Below, piece after piece: positions 9,181 through 18,857 of a DNA stretch of 64,000 bases. Both the position numbers and the translations under genes were made by a program. Positions within the stretch are counted from its first letter, which is position 1; each line of letters opens with the position of its first letter. The DNA is from AP-15 sp963701815 (GTDB lineage: Bacteria > Pseudomonadota > Alphaproteobacteria > ATCC43930 > CGMCC-115725): contig CAVPBN010000031.1 in assembly GCA_963701815.1 (NCBI GenBank), positions 1-64,000 of the forward strand, written 5' to 3'. Below the pieces are notes generated by a model. The model was given only the letters and a program-made list of their open reading frames with translations. It was not told the DNA's origin and ran no database searches.

Positions 9181-10605
9181 ATGTCTGCGGGTGGGTTCGA
9201 CTACGATGTTCTGGTGATCGGCTCGGGTCCGGCCGGACAGCGCGCCGCGATCCAGGGCGCCAAGCTCGACAAGAAGGTGGCGCTGGTCGAGAAAAAGGCG
9301 GTGCTCGGCGGCTGCAGCGTCAACATCGGCACGATCCCGTCGAAGACGCTGCGCGAGGCGGTGCTCGATCTGTCCGGGTATCGCTCGCGCGAATTCTACG
9401 GCGCTTCCTACACGGTCAAGCAGCACATCACGATGCAGGACCTGCTGTTCCGGACCAACCGGGTCATTCAGCACGAAATCGACGTCACCCGGCATCAATT
9501 GATGCGCAACGACGTCGAGCTGCTCGTCGCCGAGGCAAGCTTTGCCGGCCCCGCCACCGTGCGTCTCGATTTTGTCGACGGCGCCGGCTCGCGGCTGGTC
9601 AAAGCCCGAAAGATCATCATCGCCACCGGCACCGAGACGACGCGCGACCCGGATATGCCGTTTGACGGCGAGCGGATCTTTACCAGCGACGACATTTTTC
9701 GGCTGGAACGGCTGCCGCGCACGCTGGCCGTCGTCGGCGCCGGCGTGATCGGCTGCGAGTATGCGAGCATGTTCGCCGCGCTGGGCGTGCGGGTCACCCT
9801 GGTCGACAAGCGCGACCGGCTGCTGCCGTTTGTCGACAAGGAAATCGGCGATGAATTGTGCCACCATCTGCGCGAGAACCGGGCGACATTGCGGCTGAGC
9901 GAGAACGTCAACAGGCTGGAGCTCGTCGAGGACGAGCGCGGCCCGCGCGTCCGGCTGCACCTCGACAGCGGCAAGACCATCATCGCCGAAAAGGCGCTCT
10001 ATTCGGTCGGCCGCACGGGCGCGACGGCCGGTCTCAACCTGGCCGAGGCCGGGCTGAAGCCCGACAATCGCGGCCGTCTGGTCGTCGACGAGCACTACCG
10101 GACGCCGGTCCCCGACATCTATGCGGTCGGCGACGTGATCGGCTTCCCGGCGCTGGCTTCGACCTCGATGGAGCAGGGCCGGCTCGCCGTCTGCCATGCC
10201 TTTGGCGTCCATGCCAGCAGCGCGCCCGAGCGGTTTCCGTACGGGATCTACGCGGTCCCCGAGATCTCGATGGTCGGCAAAACCGAGGAGGAGCTGAGCG
10301 AGGCGTCGGTCCCCTACGAGATCGGCAAGGCACGCTACAAGGAAATTGCCCGCGGCCAGATCGTCGGCGACGTGACCGGCTTGTTGAAGCTGATATTCCA
10401 CAGCGAGACCCGCCAGATCCTCGGCGTCCACATCATCGGCGAGGGCGCGAGCGAGCTGATCCACATCGGCCAGGCGGTATTGGCGTTTGGCGGCAAGATC
10501 GACTATTTCGTCGATACGGTTTTTAATTATCCGACCCTGGCCGAATGCTACAAGGTGGCGGCATTCGACGGGATCAACCGGCTCGGCATATTCGAGAAAA
10601 ACTGA
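9181..10605 (+). CDS. sthA: Soluble pyridine nucleotide transhydrogenase
   Basis: 474 residues of the two-dinucleotide-binding flavoprotein family. The FAD site is DVLVIGSGPAGQ, and the redox motif region reads GGCSVNIGTIPSKTLREAVL, in which the second cysteine of the usual disulphide is replaced by Thr. That is the hallmark of Si-specific NAD(P)+ transhydrogenase rather than lipoamide dehydrogenase or glutathione reductase. The NAD(P) site VVGAGVIGCEYASMF and the C-terminal dimerisation domain are complete. The enzyme moves hydride between NADPH and NADH in the cytoplasm. The 136-base upstream gap holds no other gene. Confidence 0.93.
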   Translation: MSAGGFDYDVLVIGSGPAGQRAAIQGAKLDKKVALVEKKAVLGGCSVNIGTIPSKTLREAVLDLSGYRSREFYGASYTVKQHITMQDLLFRTNRVIQHEIDVTRHQLMRNDVELLVAEASFAGPATVRLDFVDGAGSRLVKARKIIIATGTETTRDPDMPFDGERIFTSDDIFRLERLPRTLAVVGAGVIGCEYASMFAALGVRVTLVDKRDRLLPFVDKEIGDELCHHLRENRATLRLSENVNRLELVEDERGPRVRLHLDSGKTIIAEKALYSVGRTGATAGLNLAEAGLKPDNRGRLVVDEHYRTPVPDIYAVGDVIGFPALASTSMEQGRLAVCHAFGVHASSAPERFPYGIYAVPEISMVGKTEEELSEASVPYEIGKARYKEIARGQIVGDVTGLLKLIFHSETRQILGVHIIGEGASELIHIGQAVLAFGGKIDYFVDTVFNYPTLAECYKVAAFDGINRLGIFEKN

Positions 10606-10639
10606 GCGAGATCTCGCTCTCGACCCGGCCGGCGCCGGG
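10604..10639. terminator. Candidate bidirectional terminator between sthA and the protease gene
   Basis: Two hairpins lie in the 48-base convergent gap: the perfect 16-base palindrome GAGCGAGATCTCGCTC (10604-10619), whose first bases overlap the sthA stop codon, and CCCGGC-CGGC-GCCGGG (about 10624-10639) followed by TTGGGTT. There is no long U tract, so termination efficiency is uncertain. Confidence 0.4.
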
Positions 10640-10653
10640 TTGGGTTCGCCGGG

Positions 10654-12202
10654 TCAGCCGCCGGTCTTGCCGGCGCCGTCGCCCGAGGATACCGCCAGAA
10701 AGCGGTTGCTGCCATGCCGGTTGATCAGCAACAGCACGCTCTTGTCGCGGAACGCGGCGGCGTTGTCGAGCTTGGCGTAGGCATCCTGCGGCGATGCCAC
10801 CGGCTGCTGGTTGACGGTTTCGATCACGTCGCCGGGTTCCAGATCGAGGCCGGCGAACGGGCTGTCATCGCCTATCGCCGTCACCACGACGCCGGTGACT
10901 GCCGCGCCGACCCGCAGCCGCCGGCGAGATTGCCGGGTCAGGGGCGCCAAGGTCAGGCCGGCGCCGAGCTTCGCCTGGTCCGGATGCAGGCTCGCCGGGC
11001 TGATTTCTGCGATTTGCGGGCCCGCCGGCATTTCGCCGATCACCGGGTGCAGGCTGACCTTGCTGTCGTTCCGCCATACGGTTACGGCAGCGCTTTGGCC
11101 GATCGGCGTCTCGGCGACGACGAGCGGCAGATCGCGCATGCGCTCGATATCCCTGCCGTTGACGGCGAGGATCACATCGCCGCGGGCGAACCCGGCGCGC
11201 GCCGCCGGGCCGTCGGCGCTGATCCCGGCGATCAGCGCGCCGGCCGGCTTCGCCAAGCCGAAGCTTTGGGCGATCTCGGCCGTGACCGGCTGGATCTGCA
11301 CGCCGAGCCAGCCGCGCTCGACCCTGCCATTCGCCTCCAGCTGCTCGACTACCGGCTTTGCCAAATTCGCCGGTATCGCAAAGCCGATGCCGACCGAGCC
11401 GCCGTTGGGAGAATAAATCGCCGTGTTGATGCCGATGACGGCGCCGTCGAGATTAAAGGTCGGACCGCCCGAATTGCCCCGGTTGATCGACGCATCGATC
11501 TGCAGAAAGTCGTCATACGGGCCGGCGTGAATGTCGCGGCCGCGCGCCGAGACGATGCCGCTGCTGACGGTGTTGTCGAGCCCGAACGGGTTGCCGACCG
11601 CCAGCACCCAGTCGCCGACCCTGGTGCTGTCGCTGTCGCCCCAGCGCACATAGGGCAGCGGGTGGTCGACATCGATCTTCAGCAGCGCCAGATCGGTCAA
11701 GGTGTCGCGGCCGACGATCCGCGCCGCGTGCTGCGTCGTGTCCTGAAACGTGACGGTTATCGCAGCGGCATTCTCCAGCACGTGATTGTCGGTGACGACA
11801 TAGCCGCGCCGGTCGATGATAAAGCCCGAGCCCAGGGCGAGCCCGGGCGTGTCGGGTGCGCCCTTACGCGCCTGCTGATCGAAGAAACGGCGCAGCAGCT
11901 CGTCGAGCGAGGCGGAGGAATGCCCCGAAAGGGAGCCCTCGGCTCTGGCTTCGTCGGCGCCCGTCACCGCCTCGCCGCCCGCCGTCCTCTTGTTCGGGCC
12001 GCTGCACGGCTGAGACGTTGACGACGGCGGGCAAGACCTGCTGCACCAGCGGGGCAAAGCTCGGGACCATAGGGTTGTGCGCCTGCGGCCAATAGCCGAA
12101 CTGGGTGCAGCCGAGCAGCATCGAGGGAATGCCCAAAAGGGCGGCGGCCAGAACCGCCTTGACCGACCCCGGCGTTGAACTCGCCATGCGCGCATCGCTC
12201 AT
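10654..12202 (-). CDS. DegP/HtrA-family serine protease, probable lipoprotein (frameshifted)
   Basis: About 515 residues. The trypsin-like domain has the triad in TDNHV (His), LTDLALL (Asp) and GNSGGP (Ser), followed by two PDZ domains (GWLGVQIQPV... and ...SPFAGLDLEPGD). It acts on misfolded proteins outside the inner membrane. The true N-terminus, from ATG 12202 with GGAGGGC upstream, is MSDARMASSTPGSVK with a hydrophobic stretch ending in LLGC, a lipobox. That segment is in a different frame from the protease body; the switch is near 11985-12010 in the linker, and the length is 3n+1. DegP and DegQ normally have cleaved signal peptides, so a lipidated form is unusual. Confidence 0.85.
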
Positions 12203-12343
12203 GCTGCCCTCCGGCACGCTGACCTGCGCCCACCCCTCTATGTAGGATCGCACAGAGTTCCTTGCCGTAGGTTAATGCATACCCCGGAGCAAGTTTTGCG
12301 CCCGCCTTCCGGTTCGCCCGATACCCGGCCTGGTCCGCAGGCC

Positions 12344-12757
12344 TCAGACCGGGCGGGTACCCTTCAGCTGAGTCCGATGCATCAGCCGGCGACGCGCGGG
12401 GTCGAAGGCGTCGCGGCGATGCATTGCACAGCGATTGTCCCACCAGACCAGATCGCCGACCTGCCAATCCTGGCGCCAGGTAAATCTCTCTTGGGTCGCA
12501 TGATCCCACAAGAGATCGAGCAGCTTTTCGCTGTCCTCGACCGAAAACCCGAGGACATAGGCGTTGATGCGCCGGCCGAGAAACAGCGCCTCGCGCCCAG
12601 TCTCGGGATGGGTGCGGACCATCGGCTGGCGCGCGCCGGGCACCTTCGACACGTCGGAGACGGTCTCGAAGCCTTTATGCGCCTTGCCGCCGCTGGAGTG
12701 GGTGGCGGCATGGATCATCGTCAGGCCGTCGACCCGGCTTTTCGTCTCTGCCGGCAA
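12344..12757 (-). pseudogene. C-terminal half of a TauD/TfdA-type dioxygenase
   Basis: 138 codons encode the C-terminal half of an alpha-ketoglutarate-dependent TauD-family dioxygenase: GRRINAYVLGF, then WQVGDLVWWDNRCAMHRRDAFDP with the third Fe ligand His and the 2-oxoglutarate-binding Arg. The N-terminal half with the HxD motif is missing: a stop lies about 12 codons upstream, and the 3' end of the transaldolase gene begins within 50 bases. It is best read as a truncated gene left by a deletion. The 5' end is set at the TTG of LPAETKS only for convenience. Confidence 0.7.
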
Positions 12758-12802
12758 CGCGGCAGGGGCAGGAATTCGAGGGCATCATCGCCGGGAACCG
12801 GA

Positions 12803-13944
12803 TTATGCCGGCAGTCGCACGCGACCCGGCGCGCGCCTCCGGGCGATCGCGTCCAAGAGCTTCTCCATCGCATCGTTGAACAGTTGGATACCCTCGTTGA
12901 GAGTTCTGTCGGTGATCTCGTCGAGTGAGATGTCGAGCCGCGCGAGGGTAGCCATGACGTGCCGCGCCCCAGGGAGATCTTCCTCGAGGCTGGCTCGGGC
13001 CCTCCCGTGATCGCGGAAGGCGTCCATGGTGGCCGGCGGCATGGTGTTGATGGTATCCGGACCGATCAGCTCCTCGACGTACAGCACGTCGCTGTAATCG
13101 GGATTTTTGGTCCCGGTGCTGGCCCACAGCAGGCGTTGCGGACGGGCGCCCTTGATGCGCAGCGCGGCCCAGCGGGGCCCGGCAAAGAGGCGCTTGTAAC
13201 GCTGGTAGGCGAGCCTGGCATTGGCTATCGCCACCTTGCCCCGAATATTTGCGAGTGTCAGACGTTGCGCATCGTCGCCGGTCTGAGCCAAACGCGCCGT
13301 CACCAGTTTATCGACCGCCGTGTCGATGCGGCCGACAAAGAAACTGGCGACGCTGACGACCCTTTTGGGGTCGCCGCCGCGGGCGATCAGATCTTCGAGG
13401 CCGCTGAGGTACGCCTCGACAACGCCCTCGTAGACCGTCTGCGAAAAGAGCAGCGTGATGTTGACGTTGATCGCTTCGCTGGTGAGCCGACGGATCGCCT
13501 CGAGGCCCGGCATGGTCGCCGGCACCTTTATCATCAGGTTCTCGCGCCCGACGGTACGCCATAAGCGCCGGGCTTCGGCGACGGTTTCATCGGCGCGCAT
13601 CGCGAGATACGGCGACACCTCGATGCTGACGTAGCCGTCAGCCTGTTCGGTGGCGTCGTAGACGGGCCTGAAGAGGTCGGCCGCGCTCCGGACATCCGCG
13701 ACGGCTGCTCGCTCGAACAGTGCGCGCTCATCCAGGTCCTCATGACCGTCCGCAGCCGCGAGCGATGCGTCGTAATCGCTGCTGTCGACTATGGCCTTCT
13801 CGAAGATCGAGGGGTTGGAGGTAACGCCTGCCAAGCCATCTCTTCGATGAGCCGCTCGAGGCGGCCATCCTCGATAAAACGGCGCGACAAAAAGTCGAGC
13901 CAGACGACTTGCCCGAAGTCGTTTAGGGCCTTTAACCGGTTCAT
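12803..13944 (-). CDS. tal: Transaldolase (frameshifted)
   Basis: About 380 residues of the long bacterial transaldolase type. The N-terminus (NRLKALNDFGQ, then RFIEDGRLERLIEEM) is in one frame and continues in another at GLAGVTSNPSIFEKAI. The switch is near base 13837, and the length (3n+2) fits one lost base. Catalytic landmarks include GVTSNPSIF, the Schiff-base Lys in NLMIKVPAT and NVNITLLFS. The enzyme transfers dihydroxyacetone units in the pentose phosphate pathway. Its ATG overlaps the stop of the Rieske-FAD gene by four bases (ATGA), so the two are translationally coupled and share regulation. Confidence 0.86.
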
Positions 13945-15506
13945 GATGTTGCTCCCGAATCCGACGCGTCGGCTTTACTGAGAGGTCTTTGCTCGAACGC
14001 GAGTTCTGCCCGCAGGCTATCGAGGTCTCGGCCGATCGTTGCGACGGCCAGGGCCCGGCCGTTGCGGCGGTATGTCGCCCGGCAGTTCTTCTCCTCCACC
14101 CGTCCGTCGATCTCGATGGCGTCCCACTTCTCCGCGTGGCCGACATACAGGATGGCGACGTCGTAATGCATGCTCCAAAAGAACGGCACGGCGTCGAACG
14201 GCTCGCGCCGTCCCATCATGTTGCGGGCCGCGGTCTGTCCCTGACGTTGGGCGACGACCCAGTGTTCGACGCGGACGTCTTCACCGCTGTGGGCGTCGGG
14301 CCAACGCGCGAGATCGCCCGCGGCATAAATGTGCGGGTCGCTGGTCCTGAGATACCGGTCGACCGCGACACCCCGGTCGAGTTTGAGACCGGCCTTCTCG
14401 GCAAGCTCTAGCGCCGGTCGCACACCGATCCCGACGACCACCAGGTCCGCTGAAAGCGTTTCGACCGATTTCAGGGCGACATGCTGCGCTTCGATCGCGG
14501 CGACCGTCGTACCAAGGTGGAAATGCACGCCGTGGTCCTCGTGGAGGCGGCGCACGAAACTGCCGATCTCGCGCCCCATCACCCGCTCCATCGGAACAGT
14601 GTCGGGTGCGACCACGTGCACCTCGATGTTGCGCGCCCGCAGCGCAGCCGCCGCCTCGAGCCCGATGAAGCTCGCGCCGATGACCACGGCGCTGCGGGCA
14701 GTCGCCGCCTTCTCGATGATCGCGCGGCTGTCGGCGAGCGAGCGCAGATAACGGATATGCGGAAGGTCGCTGCCGGGGAGGGTCAGGCGCACCGGATCGG
14801 CGCCCGTCGCCAGAAGCAGCGTGTCGTATCCGTAGCGGGCGCCATCCTCGAGCGTGAGATGACGGCCCGCTCGATCGATCGATGCGGCACGCGCGTCGAG
14901 ATGCAATTCGATGCCGTGTTCCCGGTAGAATTCCGGCGTTCGCAATGGGATCCAATCTTCGGAAGCGACGCCGGCGAGGTAGTCCTTGGACAAATTCGGC
15001 CGGTCATACGGCGCCGAGGGGTCGGCGCTCACCAGCGTGATGCGGCCCGCGTAACCCTCGCGGCGCAGCGTTTCGGCGGCGCTGTTGCCGGCTGCCCCGC
15101 CGCCCAGAATGACGATCGATCCCGATGACGGAGCCGCGGGCGCCGGCGTTGCAATTGATTTCGGTTCCCGCCTCTCGCGGACGAAGACGACTTCGCCCTG
15201 CCGTTCCACGCGCCAGCAGGGAAGCCGGTTCAGCGCCGGCGGGCGAACCGCTTCCCCGGTGCGCAGGCTGAAGCAGGCGTGATGCCACGGGCAGCGGACC
15301 GTATCCCCGACGAGGAGGCCCTCATTGAGCGGCCCGCCATAGTGGGTGCAGGACGCGCCGACTGCGAAGACTTCCTCGCCGCGGCGCGCGAGCAGGACCG
15401 CCTCAGACCCGACATGGCCGAGCAGCATCTCGCCATCTGGAAGTTGCGCGAGATCGAGACCGTTGGATAAATCGGGGCCGCTTGGTGCAGGGGGTCCATC
15501 GTCCAT
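13941..15506 (-). CDS. Rieske [2Fe-2S] - FAD/NAD reductase fusion (AIF-like)
   Basis: 521 residues. The N-terminal 110 residues are a Rieske domain with the cluster ligands CTHYGGPL and CPWHHACF. After a Pro/Ala linker comes a ferredoxin-reductase-like flavoprotein with two Rossmann motifs (IVILGGGAAGNSAAE and AVVIGASFIGLEAAA) and a C-terminal AAGDLARWPD FAD motif. This matches the AIFM3-like Rieske-containing NAD(P)H oxidoreductases; the electron acceptor is unknown. ATG 15506 has GGGAGA at good spacing. It heads a two-gene operon with transaldolase. A FixK-like site lies about 190 bases upstream. Confidence 0.9.
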   Translation of the reverse strand: MDDGPPAPSGPDLSNGLDLAQLPDGEMLLGHVGSEAVLLARRGEEVFAVGASCTHYGGPLNEGLLVGDTVRCPWHHACFSLRTGEAVRPPALNRLPCWRVERQGEVVFVRERREPKSIATPAPAAPSSGSIVILGGGAAGNSAAETLRREGYAGRITLVSADPSAPYDRPNLSKDYLAGVASEDWIPLRTPEFYREHGIELHLDARAASIDRAGRHLTLEDGARYGYDTLLLATGADPVRLTLPGSDLPHIRYLRSLADSRAIIEKAATARSAVVIGASFIGLEAAAALRARNIEVHVVAPDTVPMERVMGREIGSFVRRLHEDHGVHFHLGTTVAAIEAQHVALKSVETLSADLVVVGIGVRPALELAEKAGLKLDRGVAVDRYLRTSDPHIYAAGDLARWPDAHSGEDVRVEHWVVAQRQGQTAARNMMGRREPFDAVPFFWSMHYDVAILYVGHAEKWDAIEIDGRVEEKNCRATYRRNGRALAVATIGRDLDSLRAELAFEQRPLSKADASDSGATS

Positions 15507-15854
15507 GGGTCGGGTCTCCCAATTCTAGGGCTGACTTGGTCAATTCCGGCGCCCGTTTCGCGGCTTCATCCTCGAGAAGGGCCTGCGCGACATCGCACTG
15601 ACGAGCGCCGCCGGCTCTGTGCCTGCTTGGGCTCACCACTGTTTGGCGAGGGCATTCTCGTGGTCCTGAGCGCCGCGCGTCTCTGATGCCCGACATTGAT
15701 TTCGCGCAATAAACTCGTGACCGGACGTGCGGCTCGGCAAGCGCATCGGCGGCGGAGGCTTCGTCGCCCTCAATAGACTGCCGGCGGGCAAGCGGATCGG
15801 CGCCAATCCATGGGGGTCGGGTGGGACGACGTTGGCGTGGGCGCCGCCGTCGCG
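15507..15854. other. 348-base gap, no gene
   Basis: No credible coding region is visible between the Rieske-FAD gene (reading left) and the end of the MFS gene. The only notable element is the FixK-like site at 15696-15709; it must otherwise hold the Rieske-FAD promoter. Confidence 0.5.
15696..15709. promoter_or_regulatory. Imperfect FixK/FNR-type site
   Basis: TTGATTTCGCGCAA fits the loose FixK pattern TTGA-N6-GCAA but only one half matches the stricter FNR half-site TTGAT. It is upstream of the Rieske-FAD/transaldolase operon. Because this pattern is short, chance occurrence is possible; the perfect site at 18858-18873 makes it more plausible. Confidence 0.35.
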
Positions 15855-17042
15855 TCAACGACGGGCACTTCTGATCGCGCACGCGGCTGCGGTCGAGCCC
15901 AACGCCATGGTGGCGAACGCCGCGGCCCAACCCGCGGCGCTGCCCGCGCCGCCAAACTGATCGAGTGCGAGGCCCGCCACGACCGGGCCAATAAAGGCTG
16001 CGGTGTAGCCGATAAAAGCGAAAGCGGCGAGCGCGGTTCCCCGCCGCGTTGGATCGGAGACCGCGACCGCCCCGCTGGCGAGCGCCCCGGCATCGGCGAT
16101 GCTGGTGATCTGGACGAGGACCAGCAGCGGCAGGACCACAAGGATCGATCCGCCTGCCGTCGCCGCCAGCGCCAAACACACGAGCACCGAGATCAGACAG
16201 GTAACGACGATCACCTGCTTGCCGTAGCGCAACGCTGCCTCTGCGATGCCGATGCTGACCGGAAATCCCACAAGAGAGGCAAGCCCGGAGATCACCGCCA
16301 ACGCGGGTAAATTCAGGTGATTGCCGGGAAGGCCGAGTGTCCAGGCAAGGTAGGCCACAAACCAGGCCCGTACGGCCGACACCTCCCAGATATTGCCGGC
16401 GAACGCCAATACATAGGCCATCAAAGCTCGATCGCGCAGCACCGGGCGGAAATCGAAAATGATTGCTCGGGCCGGGGCGGGCTGCGAGGCGGTAGGCAGT
16501 AAAGCGATCGCAACGATGGCCAGCAGCGGCGCGATCCCGCTGGCTGTAAAGGTCGCACGCCAACCGAGTGTCGCATCGACAACGCCGGCAAGCAGGAAGG
16601 AGCCGGCGGCGCCGAGGGAATACGACGCGCTGTAAATTGCACTGCCGCGCGCTTGCGCCCGACCGGCAACGCGGTCCGCCAGCAACTTCAAGCCGGGCAT
16701 GTGGACCCCGCCGAGCGCGACGCCGCTGAGAAAGCGCAGCCCGAGCGCCACCCAAAAGCCGTTCGCGAGGGCGGCAAAGGCGAAACTGGCCAATCCGGCC
16801 AACAGCGAGCAGCCGACAAACACCCAGCGGCCGTCAAATCTGTCGGTCGCGCTTACCAATATCGGTACGGATGCAGCGTAGCCCGCGAAGTAGATGCCTC
16901 CGATCCAGCCCGCCTCGCTCGCACTTAAACTCCAATCTGCAGTAATCTGCGGCAAAACCGCGGCAAACGTCGCGAGGGGAACCAGATTGGCCAGCAGCCC
17001 GAAGGTCAATACCGCCACGGCCCTGCCGTTGCGCGCCCCCAT
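15855..17042 (-). CDS. MFS transporter
   Basis: 395 residues with about twelve hydrophobic helices. The first begins VLTFGLLANLVPLATFAAVLPQ, and the loop 2-3 region contains SATDRFDGRWVF, the degenerate MFS signature. FLSGVALGGVHMPGLKLLADR is typical of the drug/organic-anion-type MFS group. ATG 17042 is preferred to GTG 17051 because the family starts near here; neither has a strong Shine-Dalgarno. It is divergent from the Crp/Fnr regulator across a 256-base region with a strong inverted repeat. The substrate is unknown. Confidence 0.85.
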   Translation of the reverse strand: MGARNGRAVAVLTFGLLANLVPLATFAAVLPQITADWSLSASEAGWIGGIYFAGYAASVPILVSATDRFDGRWVFVGCSLLAGLASFAFAALANGFWVALGLRFLSGVALGGVHMPGLKLLADRVAGRAQARGSAIYSASYSLGAAGSFLLAGVVDATLGWRATFTASGIAPLLAIVAIALLPTASQPAPARAIIFDFRPVLRDRALMAYVLAFAGNIWEVSAVRAWFVAYLAWTLGLPGNHLNLPALAVISGLASLVGFPVSIGIAEAALRYGKQVIVVTCLISVLVCLALAATAGGSILVVLPLLVLVQITSIADAGALASGAVAVSDPTRRGTALAAFAFIGYTAAFIGPVVAGLALDQFGGAGSAAGWAAAFATMALGSTAAACAIRSARR

Positions 17043-17070
17043 CAACGCCACACCCGGTCAGCGAAGGGGT

Positions 17071-17094
17071 GCGTCATGCCGCGACGCATGACGC
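17071..17094. promoter_or_regulatory. Inverted repeat between MFS and Crp/Fnr genes
   Basis: GCGTCATG (17071-17078) and CATGACGC (17087-17094) are perfect complements separated by eight bases. The repeat lies just upstream of the MFS start in the shared intergenic region, a position that suits an operator. No known regulator consensus was recognised. Confidence 0.4.
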
Positions 17095-17298
17095 CGGCGG
17101 AGGAATGCGGAGCGGAGCAATCGCGATAAAGCCGAGCCTCCCCATCGCGAGGAGAAAGACGATGCCTCGCGGTAATCCGCGGCGAGAGCGCCGTCCGTGC
17201 TTGGATTGGAGCGCGCGGCGCCCACATTCAGGAGGCGCGGCGGGAGCGGCGATCGCCACGCGCTGCTTTGATCTCGGGGGGTGGAGGGAGGAACTCCC

Positions 17299-18069
17299 GT
17301 GGCGCGCGCAGCGGTAACCCCTGTATCGACTGTCCGCCCGACCGAGACATATCCGCTGATCGACAAACTCGGCGTCTATTTCACGCTTTCCGCGGCTGAG
17401 ACCGAGGCCGTTCGGGAACTCCATGCGTCGAAGAGACGGTTCGATCGGCACCGCGATATTATCGCTCAAGGGCATCCCTATCTGGGTGTCTTCATTTTGT
17501 GCAGCGGCTTCGTCTGGCGATACAAAATCCTCCCCGACGGCAAGCGGCAAGTCCTGAGCCTTGGATTGCCCGGCGATCTCATCGGCTTTCCGGCGTGCTT
17601 CTTCGAAAAGGCGGTCAACGCAACCGCCAGCCTGACCGACACGGTTGTGGCGACGGTCCCCTTCAAGGTGCTCCACGATCTGTTTGCGCGGTTTCCCCGC
17701 ATCGCTACCGCTCTGTTCTGGGCCGTCGCCGGCGAGGCCGCCATCTACGGCGAACGCCTCGTCGATGTCGGGCGCCGGTCGGCCTACGAGCGGCTGGCTC
17801 ATTTGGTCCTCGAACTGCTGGTGCGGCTGCGGGCCATCGGTCTCGTCGAGCAAATGACCTACACCCTACCTTTGACCCAGGAGCTGATTGCCGACGTGCT
17901 CGGGCTCAGCGGTCCGCATATCAGCCGGATGCTTCGCTTGATGCGGGAAGAGGGGCTGATCGACCTCGATGGCCACCGCCTGACGGTGTTGGATCTCGAG
18001 TCGCTGACGCTGCTCGCCAGCTTCGACGGGGATTATTTGAAGCAAGGCCGTATACCGGGTCTGGCGTGA
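17299..18069 (+). CDS. Crp/Fnr-family transcriptional regulator
   Basis: 256 residues: an N-terminal cyclic-nucleotide-binding-like beta barrel (about 30-140), a dimerisation helix and a C-terminal winged helix with LTQELIADVLGLSGPHISRMLRLMREEGLI. The N-terminal cysteine cluster of oxygen-sensing FNR is absent, so it is more like FixK or other non-iron-sulphur members. The start is GTG 17299, with GGAGGGAGG 7 bases upstream. The recognition helix has His where FNR has the TTGAT-reading Glu, but keeps Ser-Arg. It is a candidate reader of the FNR/FixK-type box at 18858-18873 (inference). Confidence 0.88.
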   Translation: MARAAVTPVSTVRPTETYPLIDKLGVYFTLSAAETEAVRELHASKRRFDRHRDIIAQGHPYLGVFILCSGFVWRYKILPDGKRQVLSLGLPGDLIGFPACFFEKAVNATASLTDTVVATVPFKVLHDLFARFPRIATALFWAVAGEAAIYGERLVDVGRRSAYERLAHLVLELLVRLRAIGLVEQMTYTLPLTQELIADVLGLSGPHISRMLRLMREEGLIDLDGHRLTVLDLESLTLLASFDGDYLKQGRIPGLA

Positions 18070-18174
18070 AGGCCCGATGTTCGGCGGAGCGGCGCGCGCC
18101 ACAATCGCCGGTGCGACGCAGCCGCTGCTCGACCAAACCTTCCCGTCTGCGGCTCGCGGCTCCGGAAGAGGCAA

Positions 18175-18756
18175 ATGACTTTACCTCAGCTGCTCAGAGA
18201 CATCCGTGCCTGCACGCATTGCGCTGATGATCTGCCGTGCGCCCCACGCCCGGTGCTGCAGATCCACGGTTCGGCCCGTCTTCGGATAATCAGTCAGGCA
18301 CCCGGCAGACATGCGAACGAAACCGGCATCCCCTGGGACGACAAATCCGGCCGACGTTTGCGTCAATGGCTCGGACTTACACCGGAGCGCTTCTATGACG
18401 CACAAAAAGTCGCGATCGTTCCGGTCGGGTTCTGCTATCCGGGGAAGGCGAAATCGGGCGACAGACCGCCCCGGCGCGAGTGCGCTCCGCGCTGGCACGG
18501 GCAACTGAATGCGCATTTACGCGACGTCCGGCTGACCCTGCTTGTCGGACAATTTGCGCATGTTCTCTATCTGCGCGAACTACGCAAAGCCTCACTCACC
18601 GATACCGTCAAGGCATGGGAGGAATATCTGTCGCTGGGCTATCTGCCGATCGTACATCCTTCGCCCCGCAACCAGAGCTGGCTCAAGAAGAACCCGTGGT
18701 TTGAACGTGAGCTGGTGCCGGCGTTGCAGCGAGAAATTCAAGCGCTGAATCTGTAG
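18175..18756 (+). CDS. Uracil-DNA glycosylase superfamily protein
   Basis: 193 residues with the UDG fold markers ISQAPGRHANETGIPWDDKSG (catalytic-loop region GxPWxxxSG) near residue 40-60 and VHPSPRNQ (the HPS-type motif) near 160. A CxxC pair (CTHC) at the N-terminus recalls the Fe-S UDGs, although only part of the cysteine set is present. ATG 18175 follows GGAAGAGG. This subgroup is often annotated as a uracil-DNA glycosylase-family protein without proven activity. It sits 105 bases after the Crp/Fnr gene in the same direction. Confidence 0.8.
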   Translation: MTLPQLLRDIRACTHCADDLPCAPRPVLQIHGSARLRIISQAPGRHANETGIPWDDKSGRRLRQWLGLTPERFYDAQKVAIVPVGFCYPGKAKSGDRPPRRECAPRWHGQLNAHLRDVRLTLLVGQFAHVLYLRELRKASLTDTVKAWEEYLSLGYLPIVHPSPRNQSWLKKNPWFERELVPALQREIQALNL

Positions 18757-18857
18757 AAAACCGTTGTCTCCAAGTATCGTGCCGGCGCCCGAAGCCCGAA
18801 GATAGATGTGCGTCGCGGCCAAACCAGGACTTCGCGGTTGCGCCGCCGCCGGGAATT

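Noticed and set aside
12675..13127. 150-codon frame on the minus strand bridging TauD and transaldolase
   Set aside because: It is an off-frame translation of the transaldolase C-terminus with an Arg-rich, domain-free product.
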